Shown: positions 52,184 through 61,428 of the stretch, one piece after another | Layout: each line of letters starts with the position of its first letter | Position numbering within the stretch: the first letter of the stretch is position 1 | Source: Anaerolineaceae bacterium | GTDB taxonomy: Bacteria > Chloroflexota > Anaerolineae > Anaerolineales > Anaerolineaceae | DNA length: 64,000 bases | Direction of reading: 5' to 3' | NCBI GenBank assembly: GCA_016936755.1 | Contig: JAFGXF010000045.1 | Location: 22,696 to 86,695 of the forward strand | Notes under the pieces: generated by a model | The model's input: only the letters and a program-made list of their open reading frames with translations | Told to the model about the DNA's origin: nothing | Databases searched by the model: none | Made by a program: the position numbers and the translations under genes

Positions 52184-52966
52184 TTATTTTCGTAAAGCGT
52201 TGCACCGTTCACAGTCTGGGCGTTGACACAATAATGCACTCGGATCTTTTTGGATCATGTTGCATACGACGGATATCAAATCACGCAATGGTAGTGCCTT
52301 GATTTCCAAGCCCGCCAATCCAAGTGATCCACAATAGGGTTCAAGACTGCTTGAAATGGCATTAAACCCGAAGGAACACCCCGGAAAATTAGCGCATTCA
52401 ACCAGGTCATTTTCGGTTAACGCCCAGCGTACAAATGTCTTGCGATTCGCCATGAGTTCCCCCAAATGGATACTGGTATTAGCGGTATGGTCAACATTAA
52501 TAAGAACAACCTGACCATCATTCGCCATCATATTTTCGATGACTGCCAGCGGATTCGATAGTGTCTGAGTGGACAGGTACTCTTCTGAATGCAAACCAAA
52601 AAAAGACAGAATCGGATGCTTTGACCGCTCAACTCCCGGCAGCCTGCTGAAGACTCTGGGAAAATCACCCAACGCTTCATCTGGTGGCATACGGATGTCA
52701 AAGGCTTCCACCATTTCGTTTGCCTGTCGGCCAGAGCCATAGGTGATACCATTGTCAGGCGGGCCTTTCTCAGGGATAAGCATCGTCCGGTAGGTGAACG
52801 CTGGGGTAACCACCGCATAGGTATTGGCCGTCAGGGCACCAAGCAATGTTTCCACACCGCCCTTGATGGATTCAAATGGATCCCGGGCAACGTGAATGAT
52901 CACAGGATGACTGGGACTTAACCCCAGTTTCATAATCCCCTTTTCCAGCTCGCGATAGCTGATCAT
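52184..52966 (-). CDS. Aminoglycoside 3-N-acetyltransferase-like (AAC(3) family); start uncertain (ORF track 53059)
   Basis: VIIHVARDPFESIKGGVETLLGALTA, VVTPAFTYR, LSFFGLHSEEYL, INVDHTANTSIHLGE. Confidence 0.75.
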   Translation of the reverse strand: MISYRELEKGIMKLGLSPSHPVIIHVARDPFESIKGGVETLLGALTANTYAVVTPAFTYRTMLIPEKGPPDNGITYGSGRQANEMVEAFDIRMPPDEALGDFPRVFSRLPGVERSKHPILSFFGLHSEEYLSTQTLSNPLAVIENMMANDGQVVLINVDHTANTSIHLGELMANRKTFVRWALTENDLVECANFPGCSFGFNAISSSLEPYCGSLGLAGLEIKALPLRDLISVVCNMIQKDPSALLCQRPDCERCNALRK

Positions 52967-53024
52967 GAGATGATTACCTGACGATTGCGGGAATCCTGCG
53001 TGGATGGGTGTGAAAAGGTTGTGT

Positions 53025-53732
53025 TTATTGGCTGTTGCATTGAACAATATCTCCATCATTCATAAGACTGTTTAGAGGCATACCAAAATATGGGGACGGG
53101 TCAAGTGTGTTGGATATATCCAACTCATTCAGATATCGTCCGTTAACATCACTTAAGACAATAGACAGGTGAAGATGAACACCAGTTGGGTTCCCGGAGT
53201 CTCCTGAATAATTTCCCTGATAACCCAGTAGTGTTCCAGCTGGGACGAAAAGATCGTTTGTTCCGGGCACAAACGGGTCGCTAATATATGAGTTGCCATT
53301 TTTATCCGCCATATGGGTATAGTAAACCCAGATTTGCCGGTGTGGGTAAAGTGGATCCTTGGGGATACGAATGATGATAGATGATTTCCACCCTATCTGG
53401 CGGGTCAGGTAACCATCAAAAACCGAAAATACTGGCGTTATTCCTGATGCTGTTCCTGCAAAGATGTCAATACCTTGATGTTTGTGGTTAAGCTTGAACT
53501 GATCACCCCAGAGAAAACCAACGTAACCACTGGTAGGCAAATAAAAAGGTGCGCCTGGACATCGGTCGTTCGCCTTGATCGACCAATCGGCATGCTCAAT
53601 AGGCTTATTGAGCCAGGCGACTAGTCGCTGTGAGCGAGATAATGAAGATTGGAACAGGTGTACAGAAAAATATCCTGCCACGATCAATATGACGGCCAGA
53701 ACAGAGAGCGTGATGACTGTTAGGCGATTCAT
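53025..53732 (-). CDS. M23-like peptidoglycan-binding/peptidase family protein, membrane anchored
   Basis: HKHQGIDIFAGTASGITPVFSVFDGYLT, GNPTGVHLHLSIV. Confidence 0.75.
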   Translation of the reverse strand: MNRLTVITLSVLAVILIVAGYFSVHLFQSSLSRSQRLVAWLNKPIEHADWSIKANDRCPGAPFYLPTSGYVGFLWGDQFKLNHKHQGIDIFAGTASGITPVFSVFDGYLTRQIGWKSSIIIRIPKDPLYPHRQIWVYYTHMADKNGNSYISDPFVPGTNDLFVPAGTLLGYQGNYSGDSGNPTGVHLHLSIVLSDVNGRYLNELDISNTLDPSPYFGMPLNSLMNDGDIVQCNSQ

Positions 53733-53749
53733 TCAAGTGCTGAAGACCC

Positions 53750-54493
53750 CTATTGAAGCTGCTGGAAGTCGATCAGGATTAAGCTCCGTTGGCAGTCTGA
53801 ATAGGTATTAAAAAAGAATTGTTCCGACACCGGTTTTCCATCATCAGCAAGTATTTGGATGGAGAGGGTCGCCTCAGAGGCATTCAATGCTCCACCCAGA
53901 TAGAATTCATATCCACCCGGTCCATATTGAGGTGCGGCACCGCTAAGGGTGGTCTGATGATAGATATCAAATCCGAGCGTGCCATCCAATAAGAGGGTGA
54001 TACCAAGGGCTGGATTTCCTGCAAGGTCTGTGACCACACCACCAACACCCATCCACGTGCAGCCTACATTTGAATTAATGTCAGTGGCGGGTATTGCGGT
54101 AATTGTGTTCCTTATTGAAAAATATGTACCTGGCGGCAAGGTTGCTGTTGGGGGAAGAGGCGTTATTGTTGGCCAGGGTGTATATGAGGCAATCACCTGC
54201 AAGGTGGGTGAAGACACAGGTAAACCGAATGATAATGTTGAGTAGGTCGAGGTGGGAGTCCAGGTGGCTGGAAAAACACGCGGGGTGAATGTGGCCGTTG
54301 GAGTGGGGGTTGCTGTCATGGATGGTGGAAAAGGATTGATCGGAAGGTATGGGTTTGTTAATAAGACAAGGACATAGGATGACATGCAGCAGGTTCCAAG
54401 AAGCATTATTACAGCCAGTATGTTCCATAATGGCGTCAACGACATTTTTTTTGCAGTTTTCTTGGGTTTCTCGTTTTTTTGTTTTACCATCAC
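53750..54493 (-). CDS. Membrane-anchored protein with Thr/Pro-rich linker, unknown function
   Basis: TM segment then PPSMTATPTPTATFTPRVFPATWTPTS. Confidence 0.55.
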   Translation of the reverse strand: MMVKQKNEKPKKTAKKMSLTPLWNILAVIMLLGTCCMSSYVLVLLTNPYLPINPFPPSMTATPTPTATFTPRVFPATWTPTSTYSTLSFGLPVSSPTLQVIASYTPWPTITPLPPTATLPPGTYFSIRNTITAIPATDINSNVGCTWMGVGGVVTDLAGNPALGITLLLDGTLGFDIYHQTTLSGAAPQYGPGGYEFYLGGALNASEATLSIQILADDGKPVSEQFFFNTYSDCQRSLILIDFQQLQ

Positions 54494-54505
54494 AATACCC
54501 CTGCT

Positions 54506-55378
54506 TCAGATCTGAATGTCAATCGAACTTGCTGATCGGCGATCTGCAAGCCAATCTGAAAGTACCTGGTGTTGTTGGGAAAGCATTGCATCGGGAGAAA
54601 GTTCGTGGTTCATGTCTTTCTCAACGACCAGGAGGATATGCCAACCGATGGCGGATTCGATCGGTTCGGTATATTTTCCAATATCTGTGGTGAATGTCGC
54701 ATTTTCAACTTCTGGTGTATTCAGGTAACCACGTGGAAACCAACCCAAATCGCCACCGGTTATTGTGTCAAATTGATATGCCAGATCAGTAAAATCAGCA
54801 CCATTATCCAATTGGGATTTCACTGAAAGTGCGGTTTGTTCATCCGCAAGTAGAATCTGGCGGGCATGTAACTGTTCAGTTTGCAATGGAACAGACGCAA
54901 TTAATTGATCGCGCATCCATGCTGCAGCGATTGAGCGTTGCAAAGACCCTCGCAAACTGTTGTCAGTATAACCATAATGTTCCTGCCAGCTGGTAAGCGC
55001 CTGGGTGCCACCCATCTCCACGGTCAACAGGTTGATTCGTTCATCAAGCTCGTTATCAGAGATCTGAAATCCTGATTGATATGCTGATTGTGCCAGTAGA
55101 GTTTGATTGATCAGCTCATCAATTATCAAAAGTCTGGGTTCGATTCCGCCTGCAGTAGTGATACCGGTATCTTTGGTGGCAATCATATAACGATTGAGTT
55201 CGGCTTGATATTCCGCAATCGTGATTCCCTCACCGTTTACGATAACAGCCATGGGTTCCATGGTTGGTGTGGGAACACCAATAGTTGGATTGGGGGTTGG
55301 TCCTGCACCGGTTTTGTTGCAACCCATAAAAATCAAGCAAAAAATAACAGCGGAGAATCCGATAATGGTATTACGCAT
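54506..55378 (-). CDS. Lipoprotein peptidyl-prolyl isomerase, SurA/PpiC-like; start refined to 55378
   Basis: MRNTIIGFSAVIFCLIFMGC lipobox; LHARQILLADEQTALSVKSQLDNGADFTDLA; TATAAT ends 7 nt before this ATG. Confidence 0.82.
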   Translation of the reverse strand: MRNTIIGFSAVIFCLIFMGCNKTGAGPTPNPTIGVPTPTMEPMAVIVNGEGITIAEYQAELNRYMIATKDTGITTAGGIEPRLLIIDELINQTLLAQSAYQSGFQISDNELDERINLLTVEMGGTQALTSWQEHYGYTDNSLRGSLQRSIAAAWMRDQLIASVPLQTEQLHARQILLADEQTALSVKSQLDNGADFTDLAYQFDTITGGDLGWFPRGYLNTPEVENATFTTDIGKYTEPIESAIGWHILLVVEKDMNHELSPDAMLSQQHQVLSDWLADRRSASSIDIQI

Positions 55379-55421
55379 TATTGTCATTATACCTTTATCC
55401 GCTTCTTCTGTTGTCAATATG

Positions 55422-55450
55422 AAAGAGCGTGGAGGACATCCACGCTCTTT
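55422..55450 (-). terminator. Terminator downstream of groSL
   Basis: 12-bp perfect stem AAAGAGCGTGGA-N5-TCCACGCTCTTT. Confidence 0.8.
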
Positions 55451-55469
55451 GACTTATACAATGGTCGGT

Positions 55470-57101
55470 TTAGTACTCAGGCGGTGGCATCGGAGCCGGT
55501 TTATCCTTCTCCGGCACATCCGTAATCAATGCTTCTGTGGTCAGGATCATAGCGGCGATGGACGCGGCATTTTCAAGTGCACCACGTGTTACTTTTGCAG
55601 GATCAATAACGCCGTTTTTCACCATATCACCATATTTTTCGGTTAGAACATCATAACCAAGACGGTCGTTCTTCTGATCGAGTTGTTCCTTGCGAACGGT
55701 TTCAACAATCACCGAGCCGTCTTTACCAGCATTTTCAGCGATTTTCCGCATCGGGAATTCCAATGCTTTACGCACGATATTCACACCTATTTTTTCATCA
55801 TCATGCTCTAACTTAATCTTGGCAACAGCAGCCATCGCATTGATCAGGGCAACACCCCCACCAGGAACTATGCCTTCTTCAACGGCAGCGCGCGTGGCTG
55901 AAAGGGCATCTTCCACGCGGTGTTTCTTCTCTTTTAATTCCGTCTCAGTGGCTGCACCAACACGGATGATCGCCACACCACCGGTTAGTTTTGCCAGGCG
56001 TTCCTGCAGTTTTTCGCGATCATAATCGCTGGTGGTGTTATCAATTTCAACCCGGATCTGTTCGATGCGGCCTTTAATGGCTGCGCTTTCACCCTTACCA
56101 CCCACGATGGTGGTGTCATCCTTGTCGGATTCAACCTTCTCGGCTTTCCCGAGATCGGTGAGTGTGGTTGTATCCAACTTGCGGCCGGTCTCGTCTGAAA
56201 TGACGGTGGCCCCGGTCAGGATGGCGATATCCTGAAGCATAGCTTTGCGACGATCACCAAAGCCGGGGGCTTTTACGGCGATGACATTGAGCATGCCGCG
56301 CAATTTATTCAGTACCAGGGTTGCCAATGCTTCACCATCGATATCCTCAGCGATGATCAGAAGTTCGCGCTTGCCAACCTGTACCAGCTTTTCCAGTAAC
56401 GGAACGATGTCTGTGGCAGCGGAGATTTTTTTATCAGTGACCAGGATATATGGATCGGATATGGAGGCTTTCATATGCTCAGCATCAGTGATGAAATAGG
56501 CTGAGATGTAACCACGATCGAACTGCATACCTTCGACATACTCGGTTTCGAATTCAAGTCCTTTGGATTCTTCAACGGTGATAACGCCGTCTTTTCCGAC
56601 TTTATCCATTACTTCAGCGATCAACGATCCGATGGTGCGATCCTGGGCTGAGATGGTTGCCACGTTTGAGATTTCGTCTTTGGTCGTGATCTCAATGGAT
56701 TGTTTTTTAATATCATCGGCAACCGCTTTGGCAGCAGCTTCAATGCCGTGTTTCAACAACATCGGATTTGCACCTGCGGCCAGGTTTTTTAGACCCTCGG
56801 TAACGATGGCATGTGCCAGCACTGTTGATGTGGTGGTGCCATCTCCGGCGATGTCATTGGTTTTCGTGGCTGCTTCCTTGAGCAGTTGGGCACCCATATT
56901 CTCAAAGGGATCCTCGAGTTCGATCTCCTTGGCAACAGTGACACCGTCATGTGTTATGGTAGGTGATCCGAATTTGCGATCCAGGGCAACATTGCGGCCT
57001 TTTGGTCCCAAAGTTGTTGCCACTGCGTTGTTAACCACATCCACACCAGCTTTCAAGCGCCGGCGGGCTTCTTCTGCAAATACAAGTTGTTTTGCTCCCA
57101 T
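55470..57101 (-). CDS. groL: Chaperonin GroEL
   Basis: [48 protein letters not shown]. Confidence 0.97.
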   Translation of the reverse strand: MGAKQLVFAEEARRRLKAGVDVVNNAVATTLGPKGRNVALDRKFGSPTITHDGVTVAKEIELEDPFENMGAQLLKEAATKTNDIAGDGTTTSTVLAHAIVTEGLKNLAAGANPMLLKHGIEAAAKAVADDIKKQSIEITTKDEISNVATISAQDRTIGSLIAEVMDKVGKDGVITVEESKGLEFETEYVEGMQFDRGYISAYFITDAEHMKASISDPYILVTDKKISAATDIVPLLEKLVQVGKRELLIIAEDIDGEALATLVLNKLRGMLNVIAVKAPGFGDRRKAMLQDIAILTGATVISDETGRKLDTTTLTDLGKAEKVESDKDDTTIVGGKGESAAIKGRIEQIRVEIDNTTSDYDREKLQERLAKLTGGVAIIRVGAATETELKEKKHRVEDALSATRAAVEEGIVPGGGVALINAMAAVAKIKLEHDDEKIGVNIVRKALEFPMRKIAENAGKDGSVIVETVRKEQLDQKNDRLGYDVLTEKYGDMVKNGVIDPAKVTRGALENAASIAAMILTTEALITDVPEKDKPAPMPPPEY

Positions 57102-57130
57102 AGCTTACTCCTTATTCAATAATGATGGAT

Positions 57131-57424
57131 TTATTTAACAATAGCCAACACGTCGCTCTCACGCAGGATGATCACTTTCTTTGCATCCAGCTTGATTTCC
57201 GTACCCGAATACTTGGCGAAGAGGACGGTGTCTTTTAGCGCCACTTCCATAGGGATCCTTTCGCCCTTTTCATTGCGATCCCCAGGGCCCACTGCCAGCA
57301 CAATCCCTTTCTGGGGTTTTTCCTTGGCTGTTTCGGGAAGAACAATGCCGCCCGCCGTGATATCTTCTTGTTCGATGGGTTCGACAACCAGACGATTTCC
57401 AAGGGGTTTTAGTTCCATTTCCAT
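57131..57424 (-). CDS. groS: Co-chaperonin GroES; start refined to 57424
   Basis: [49 protein letters not shown] 5 nt upstream of ATG 57424. Confidence 0.96.
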   Translation of the reverse strand: MEMELKPLGNRLVVEPIEQEDITAGGIVLPETAKEKPQKGIVLAVGPGDRNEKGERIPMEVALKDTVLFAKYSGTEIKLDAKKVIILRESDVLAIVK

Positions 57425-57465
57425 GCCTGCCTCCATAATAAAATTGGTCTAAACCATTTGAGTAT

Positions 57466-57492
57466 TTAGCACTCTGACTCAATGAGTGCTAA
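57466..57492 (-). promoter_or_regulatory. CIRCE operator (HrcA binding site)
   Basis: TTAGCACTC-N9-GAGTGCTAA, perfect consensus. Confidence 0.96.
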
Positions 57493-57501
57493 ATCAATAG
57501 A

Positions 57502-57530
57502 ATAATACCCATTTTCTAAATGGAAGTCAA
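57502..57530 (-). promoter_or_regulatory. Promoter TTGACT-N17-TATTAT for groSL
   Basis: Minus strand: -35 at 57530-57525, -10 at 57507-57502, immediately upstream of CIRCE. Confidence 0.8.
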
Positions 57531-57572
57531 GGGGTTATCAAATTTCTTATGGAAAATTTACATTTCAGGGAG

Positions 57573-58880
57573 CTATTCTGAACAGATTTCTTCACCTGCA
57601 TTAACAATACCCATAATGGTCGCATCACCAGAGTAAAGAGCCTTTACCTGACCAAGAACATCCATAGCCCGTACGCAGTAATCATCACCCTCTTCATGTA
57701 GGCCGGCCAGGACTGACCCATAGGTGAAATAGTAAACCACCGTGTTGTCTGATAATGGCATGCCTTGTACGACCACCTCGGGATCAGTGTCAGGATCGCA
57801 CTCACGCACTTCGCAGCTTTGTTCGACCGGGCAGCCCAGAAGGCCGCATTGCAGGGCTGGAATAGATCCCTCATAGTTGCGCCCTTTATAGTAAACCAAT
57901 CCTAATTGGGCATACACATCCGGGCTGCTGGGATTAATCCGCAACGCTTTCAACACGTTTCGGGCGGCGATTAGATGCTGCCCATCCTGAACATATGTGT
58001 TGGCAATTGCCAGGTAGGGGATGGGATCGTTTACCCCCAGTTGTTCATTAATATTTGCCGCTTTCGCAAAATACTCCAACGCCTGATCATACAGTTCAAC
58101 ATGACGATAGATCTTGCCAATCGATATATACAGGAATGTAAGATTGGGGTTGATCGATACAGCCGCCTCGTATTCCTGGATGGCACTGTTGTAATCACCA
58201 AGGGATTCGAGTACATAAGCATTTATTCGGCGTACATCCATCAGGTTTGGATTCTGTTCGGCTGCCTGGCGAGCATATTGCTGGGCTTGCAACCATTTCT
58301 GTTGATCTACCAGAACCTCTGCATAGTATGCCAGGGCGAGAGTATTAGCCGGATCAAGTTGAATGGCATAAACAGCTTCCTGCTCAGCCTCGCTTAGCAT
58401 TGCACCAGCATCCGCTCCAGCCAGGCTGGCATTCCAATCCAACACAAATGATCGAATGGCGTGAACTGTACTATCTTCAGGTGCAAGTTCTTCCGCCCGG
58501 TCAATATTGGCTAGGGCATCTTGCAGACGGGTCAGCTTTTCTGCATCTGTGGTCAAGAGATTGGATGAATAGGTTTGAATGCGGGCCAGTTCAGCCCATA
58601 ACTGTGGATTATCAGGATCAGTGAGAGTGGCCAACTGGTAGGCAGCGATGGCTTTATCAAGGTCACCAGCCATAAAGTGGGTTTCCCCTTCAAATGCATA
58701 AGAGAAGGATGTGCGGGTGGGGGTTGGAGTGGGCAGGAATAATGGTTGGACATCACCCGTGTTAAGGCTTCGAATCAGTACCAACCCCATAACTATCAAG
58801 ACAATCCAAATCATGATGCGATTGGGATTGGATTTGGGTGCGCTTTTTCGAAAACTGGGTTCACGACCGGAGAGTTGCAT
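57573..58880 (-). CDS. TPR-repeat membrane-anchored protein
   Basis: TM plus PTPTPTRTS linker plus TPR units; paralog of 58900-60165. Confidence 0.8.
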   Translation of the reverse strand: MQLSGREPSFRKSAPKSNPNRIMIWIVLIVMGLVLIRSLNTGDVQPLFLPTPTPTRTSFSYAFEGETHFMAGDLDKAIAAYQLATLTDPDNPQLWAELARIQTYSSNLLTTDAEKLTRLQDALANIDRAEELAPEDSTVHAIRSFVLDWNASLAGADAGAMLSEAEQEAVYAIQLDPANTLALAYYAEVLVDQQKWLQAQQYARQAAEQNPNLMDVRRINAYVLESLGDYNSAIQEYEAAVSINPNLTFLYISIGKIYRHVELYDQALEYFAKAANINEQLGVNDPIPYLAIANTYVQDGQHLIAARNVLKALRINPSSPDVYAQLGLVYYKGRNYEGSIPALQCGLLGCPVEQSCEVRECDPDTDPEVVVQGMPLSDNTVVYYFTYGSVLAGLHEEGDDYCVRAMDVLGQVKALYSGDATIMGIVNAGEEICSE

Positions 58881-58899
58881 GATGGTTCTTCAGATGATT

Positions 58900-60165
58900 T
58901 CAGGGAGTCGGCGTCACTTCAATTTCCACAATGGATGTGGGGAGGATCTCCAGATTCGCCTGGCAGATACGGATCATTTCCTGCGCGTTATAAACCGAGG
59001 TTTCGTCATCCATGACAGTTTGTAAAATGGTTTGAGCGATTTGAACTGCTTCACCACATTGATTAAGACGGGCCAGTGCCAGACCGTAGGTGTAATAATA
59101 CTCCATGATTCGCATAGTGTAATCCAGCGGCAAACCCTTGATCAGTGTCCCATCTTCTGTACTGCCTCCGCGAATGGCCATACGCAGAGAAATGACTGCA
59201 TCAGCGTATTGCTGATTGCGATATAGCATTGATCCTAAATTCCCATGCATGAATGGATCAGTTGGATTATCATTTACGGCTTGCTGGGCATACTGGATGG
59301 CTTTGGCATATTCACCAATTTTTACGTATGCACGGGCGATGTAGGTCTCGGGCAGCGGATCACTGGGATTTAACGCATTGGCTTGGATGAACTCATCAAT
59401 AGCGGAACTGTACTCTTCGATGGCTAAAAGAGTGCGTCCGAGAGCCAGGTGTAAATCTGCAAACTTGTCATTAATCTGTATGGCAGCCTGATATTCCGCA
59501 ATGGCTTCGTTGAAGTTCCCGGTCTGTTCCAGCACGATCCCTCGCGCCCGGTGTGTTTCCATGCTATTGGGATCAAGCAGTTGAGCTCGTCGCGAAGCTT
59601 CGGCCGCCTCATCGATCGTTCCGACCAATCCTTTACCCTCTGATACACGGAGTGTTAATATTTCTGCGAGGTATGCATTGGCCAGGGCATTGTTGGGATC
59701 GATCTCCAGTGCGGTGTTTAAAGAGGCTTCTCCCAACTGATATTCACTCTGCAACCCCAGGATCCAACCCCGCACGGCATATGCCAATGAATTATTCTTG
59801 TTTAGGAGAAGGGCATTTTCAGAATTTATGAGCGCATCATCCAGATTACCTGACAGGACCTGCAGGCGAGCCAGAGCCACATAGTTGGTTGCATTCTGGG
59901 GATCGGCTAAAATTGCGGTCTTATATGCATCAATAGCCAGGTTGATTTTGCCTTCTTTAGCCAGGGCCTCAGCCTCAGCAGTATACGCGTGTGGGTCACG
60001 GGTCGCTGTGGAGGTGGAAATGAATAATGGGTGATCTATTGCCGGGACAACTGCCTGCTCAATGTATAAGAACACCGCAATAAGGATAACCAATATAAAT
60101 ATGAGCCAGGGTTTGGTACGCTTGCGTTTACGATTTAAATTCCACTTGCTGCCTTTCAAATACAT
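58900..60165 (-). CDS. TPR-repeat membrane-anchored protein
   Basis: TM plus TPR units; paralog of 57573-58880. Confidence 0.82.
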   Translation of the reverse strand: MYLKGSKWNLNRKRKRTKPWLIFILVILIAVFLYIEQAVVPAIDHPLFISTSTATRDPHAYTAEAEALAKEGKINLAIDAYKTAILADPQNATNYVALARLQVLSGNLDDALINSENALLLNKNNSLAYAVRGWILGLQSEYQLGEASLNTALEIDPNNALANAYLAEILTLRVSEGKGLVGTIDEAAEASRRAQLLDPNSMETHRARGIVLEQTGNFNEAIAEYQAAIQINDKFADLHLALGRTLLAIEEYSSAIDEFIQANALNPSDPLPETYIARAYVKIGEYAKAIQYAQQAVNDNPTDPFMHGNLGSMLYRNQQYADAVISLRMAIRGGSTEDGTLIKGLPLDYTMRIMEYYYTYGLALARLNQCGEAVQIAQTILQTVMDDETSVYNAQEMIRICQANLEILPTSIVEIEVTPTP

Positions 60166-60171
60166 ATTTTC

Positions 60172-60201
60172 ATCTTATCATTTGTAATTGAAGTGCGTCA
60201 A
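60172..60201 (-). promoter_or_regulatory. Leaderless promoter TTGACG-N18-TAAGAT-N6-ATG for the TPR gene
   Basis: Minus strand: -35 at 60201-60196, -10 at 60177-60172, ATG at 60165. Confidence 0.75.
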
Positions 60202-60245
60202 GTTGTATGAATGAGGGTTTCATGATAATTTTCTGGCAGATAACC

Positions 60246-60274
60246 TTGCGGACTACATGGCAACAGGCTAGAAT
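60246..60274 (+). promoter_or_regulatory. Leaderless promoter TTGCGG-N17-TAGAAT-N6-ATG for trmD
   Basis: -35 at 60246-60251, -10 at 60269-60274, ATG at 60281. Confidence 0.7.
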
Positions 60275-60280
60275 GGGTTC

Positions 60281-61024
60281 ATGCGTGTGGATTTGTTTAG
60301 CTTGTTTCCCCAGGTTTTTATTCCATATCTGGATGTCAGCATTATCCAGCGTGCCATCCAAAACGGTCTGGTCGAAATTCATAGCCACGACATACGTGAT
60401 TGGGCCAGTGATCGACATCACACAACAGATGATGTGCCATATGGTGGTGGGGGGGGGATGGTATTGAAACCAGAACCGGTATTTGCAGCAGTGGAAGACA
60501 TCCTTGGCTCTCCACCGACTTGTCCACTGGTGTTGATGACTCCGCAGGGGAGGTTATTTGACCAACAGACGGCTTTCCAGCTGTCACAGCTTGACCATCT
60601 GGCCATCCTATGCGGAAGATATGAAGGTATAGATGAGCGTATTCGCAAGGCTCTTGTGACTGATGAAATCTCAATCGGAGACTATGTTGTGACGGGGGGG
60701 GAGCTTCCGGCTTTGATAATTTTGGATGCTTTTATCCGTTTGATCCCTGGTGCACTCGGTGATCCGGATGGTGCCCAGGATGATTCGCACGCATCCGGGT
60801 TGCTGGAATATCCACACTATACGCGACCGGTGGAGTTCCGCGGAATGCGTGTGCCGGCAGTGTTGCAATCCGGTAACCATGCCGAGATTGCTTCATGGCG
60901 ACGAAGTCAGGCATTGAAACGCACTTACCAGCGCCGCCCCGATCTATTGAAAACAGCTTCACTCAGTAAGAAGGATATTGATTATCTGGATGAGCTATCA
61001 CACGATGACAGAAAACCCGGGTAA
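60281..61024 (+). CDS. trmD: tRNA (guanine-N1)-methyltransferase TrmD
   Basis: [53 protein letters not shown]. Confidence 0.96.
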   Translation: MRVDLFSLFPQVFIPYLDVSIIQRAIQNGLVEIHSHDIRDWASDRHHTTDDVPYGGGGGMVLKPEPVFAAVEDILGSPPTCPLVLMTPQGRLFDQQTAFQLSQLDHLAILCGRYEGIDERIRKALVTDEISIGDYVVTGGELPALIILDAFIRLIPGALGDPDGAQDDSHASGLLEYPHYTRPVEFRGMRVPAVLQSGNHAEIASWRRSQALKRTYQRRPDLLKTASLSKKDIDYLDELSHDDRKPG

Positions 61025-61428
61025 TTTTGTAACCATTGAAATCTATGACAGCTACAAAAGCCACCAGTTACCTATTGAAATAAGAAACTGTTGAACGTCT
61101 TGTCATTTCCAAGCCGGCGTTTGCCACTTATCAATACAGGGATTTCTTCCTTAACCCACTGTTTGATGGGTGGCTGCTCTATCTGGTAATCCGATGATTA
61201 AGTATCTTAATGGTGTTCAGAGAAAACCATTTCATATATGTTTTTTACCATGCGATTGGAGAATGAGTTGATTCTTCCTGGGGTCGGTTACCTGGCAGCT
61301 GCTTTAATTCTTTGGGCGGCGATAGACCCGCTGGTGAAATCCTGTTTTTACCCATACTGGACACATGATTTCTGTTCACCTTTGATATCTTCCTCACTTC
61401 GAGATAAAATAATGCCAAGGAGAAAACT

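Noticed and set aside
52184-53059. Active aminoglycoside resistance gene
   Set aside because: AAC(3)-like fold family is plausible but chromosomal context and divergence make true resistance function unproven; kept only as a family-level call
56563-57138. 191-aa plus-strand ORF opposite groL (also 55690-56025, 56032-56235, 56245-56499)
   Set aside because: Ser/Ala-rich low-complexity antisense translation of a certain groL gene; shadow ORFs
60418-60700. G8 run at 60448-60455 and G7 run at 60695-60701 in trmD as phase-variable tracts
   Set aside because: They encode conserved TrmD motifs ([19 protein letters not shown]) in frame; the runs likely reflect Gly codons, with no evidence of frame switching
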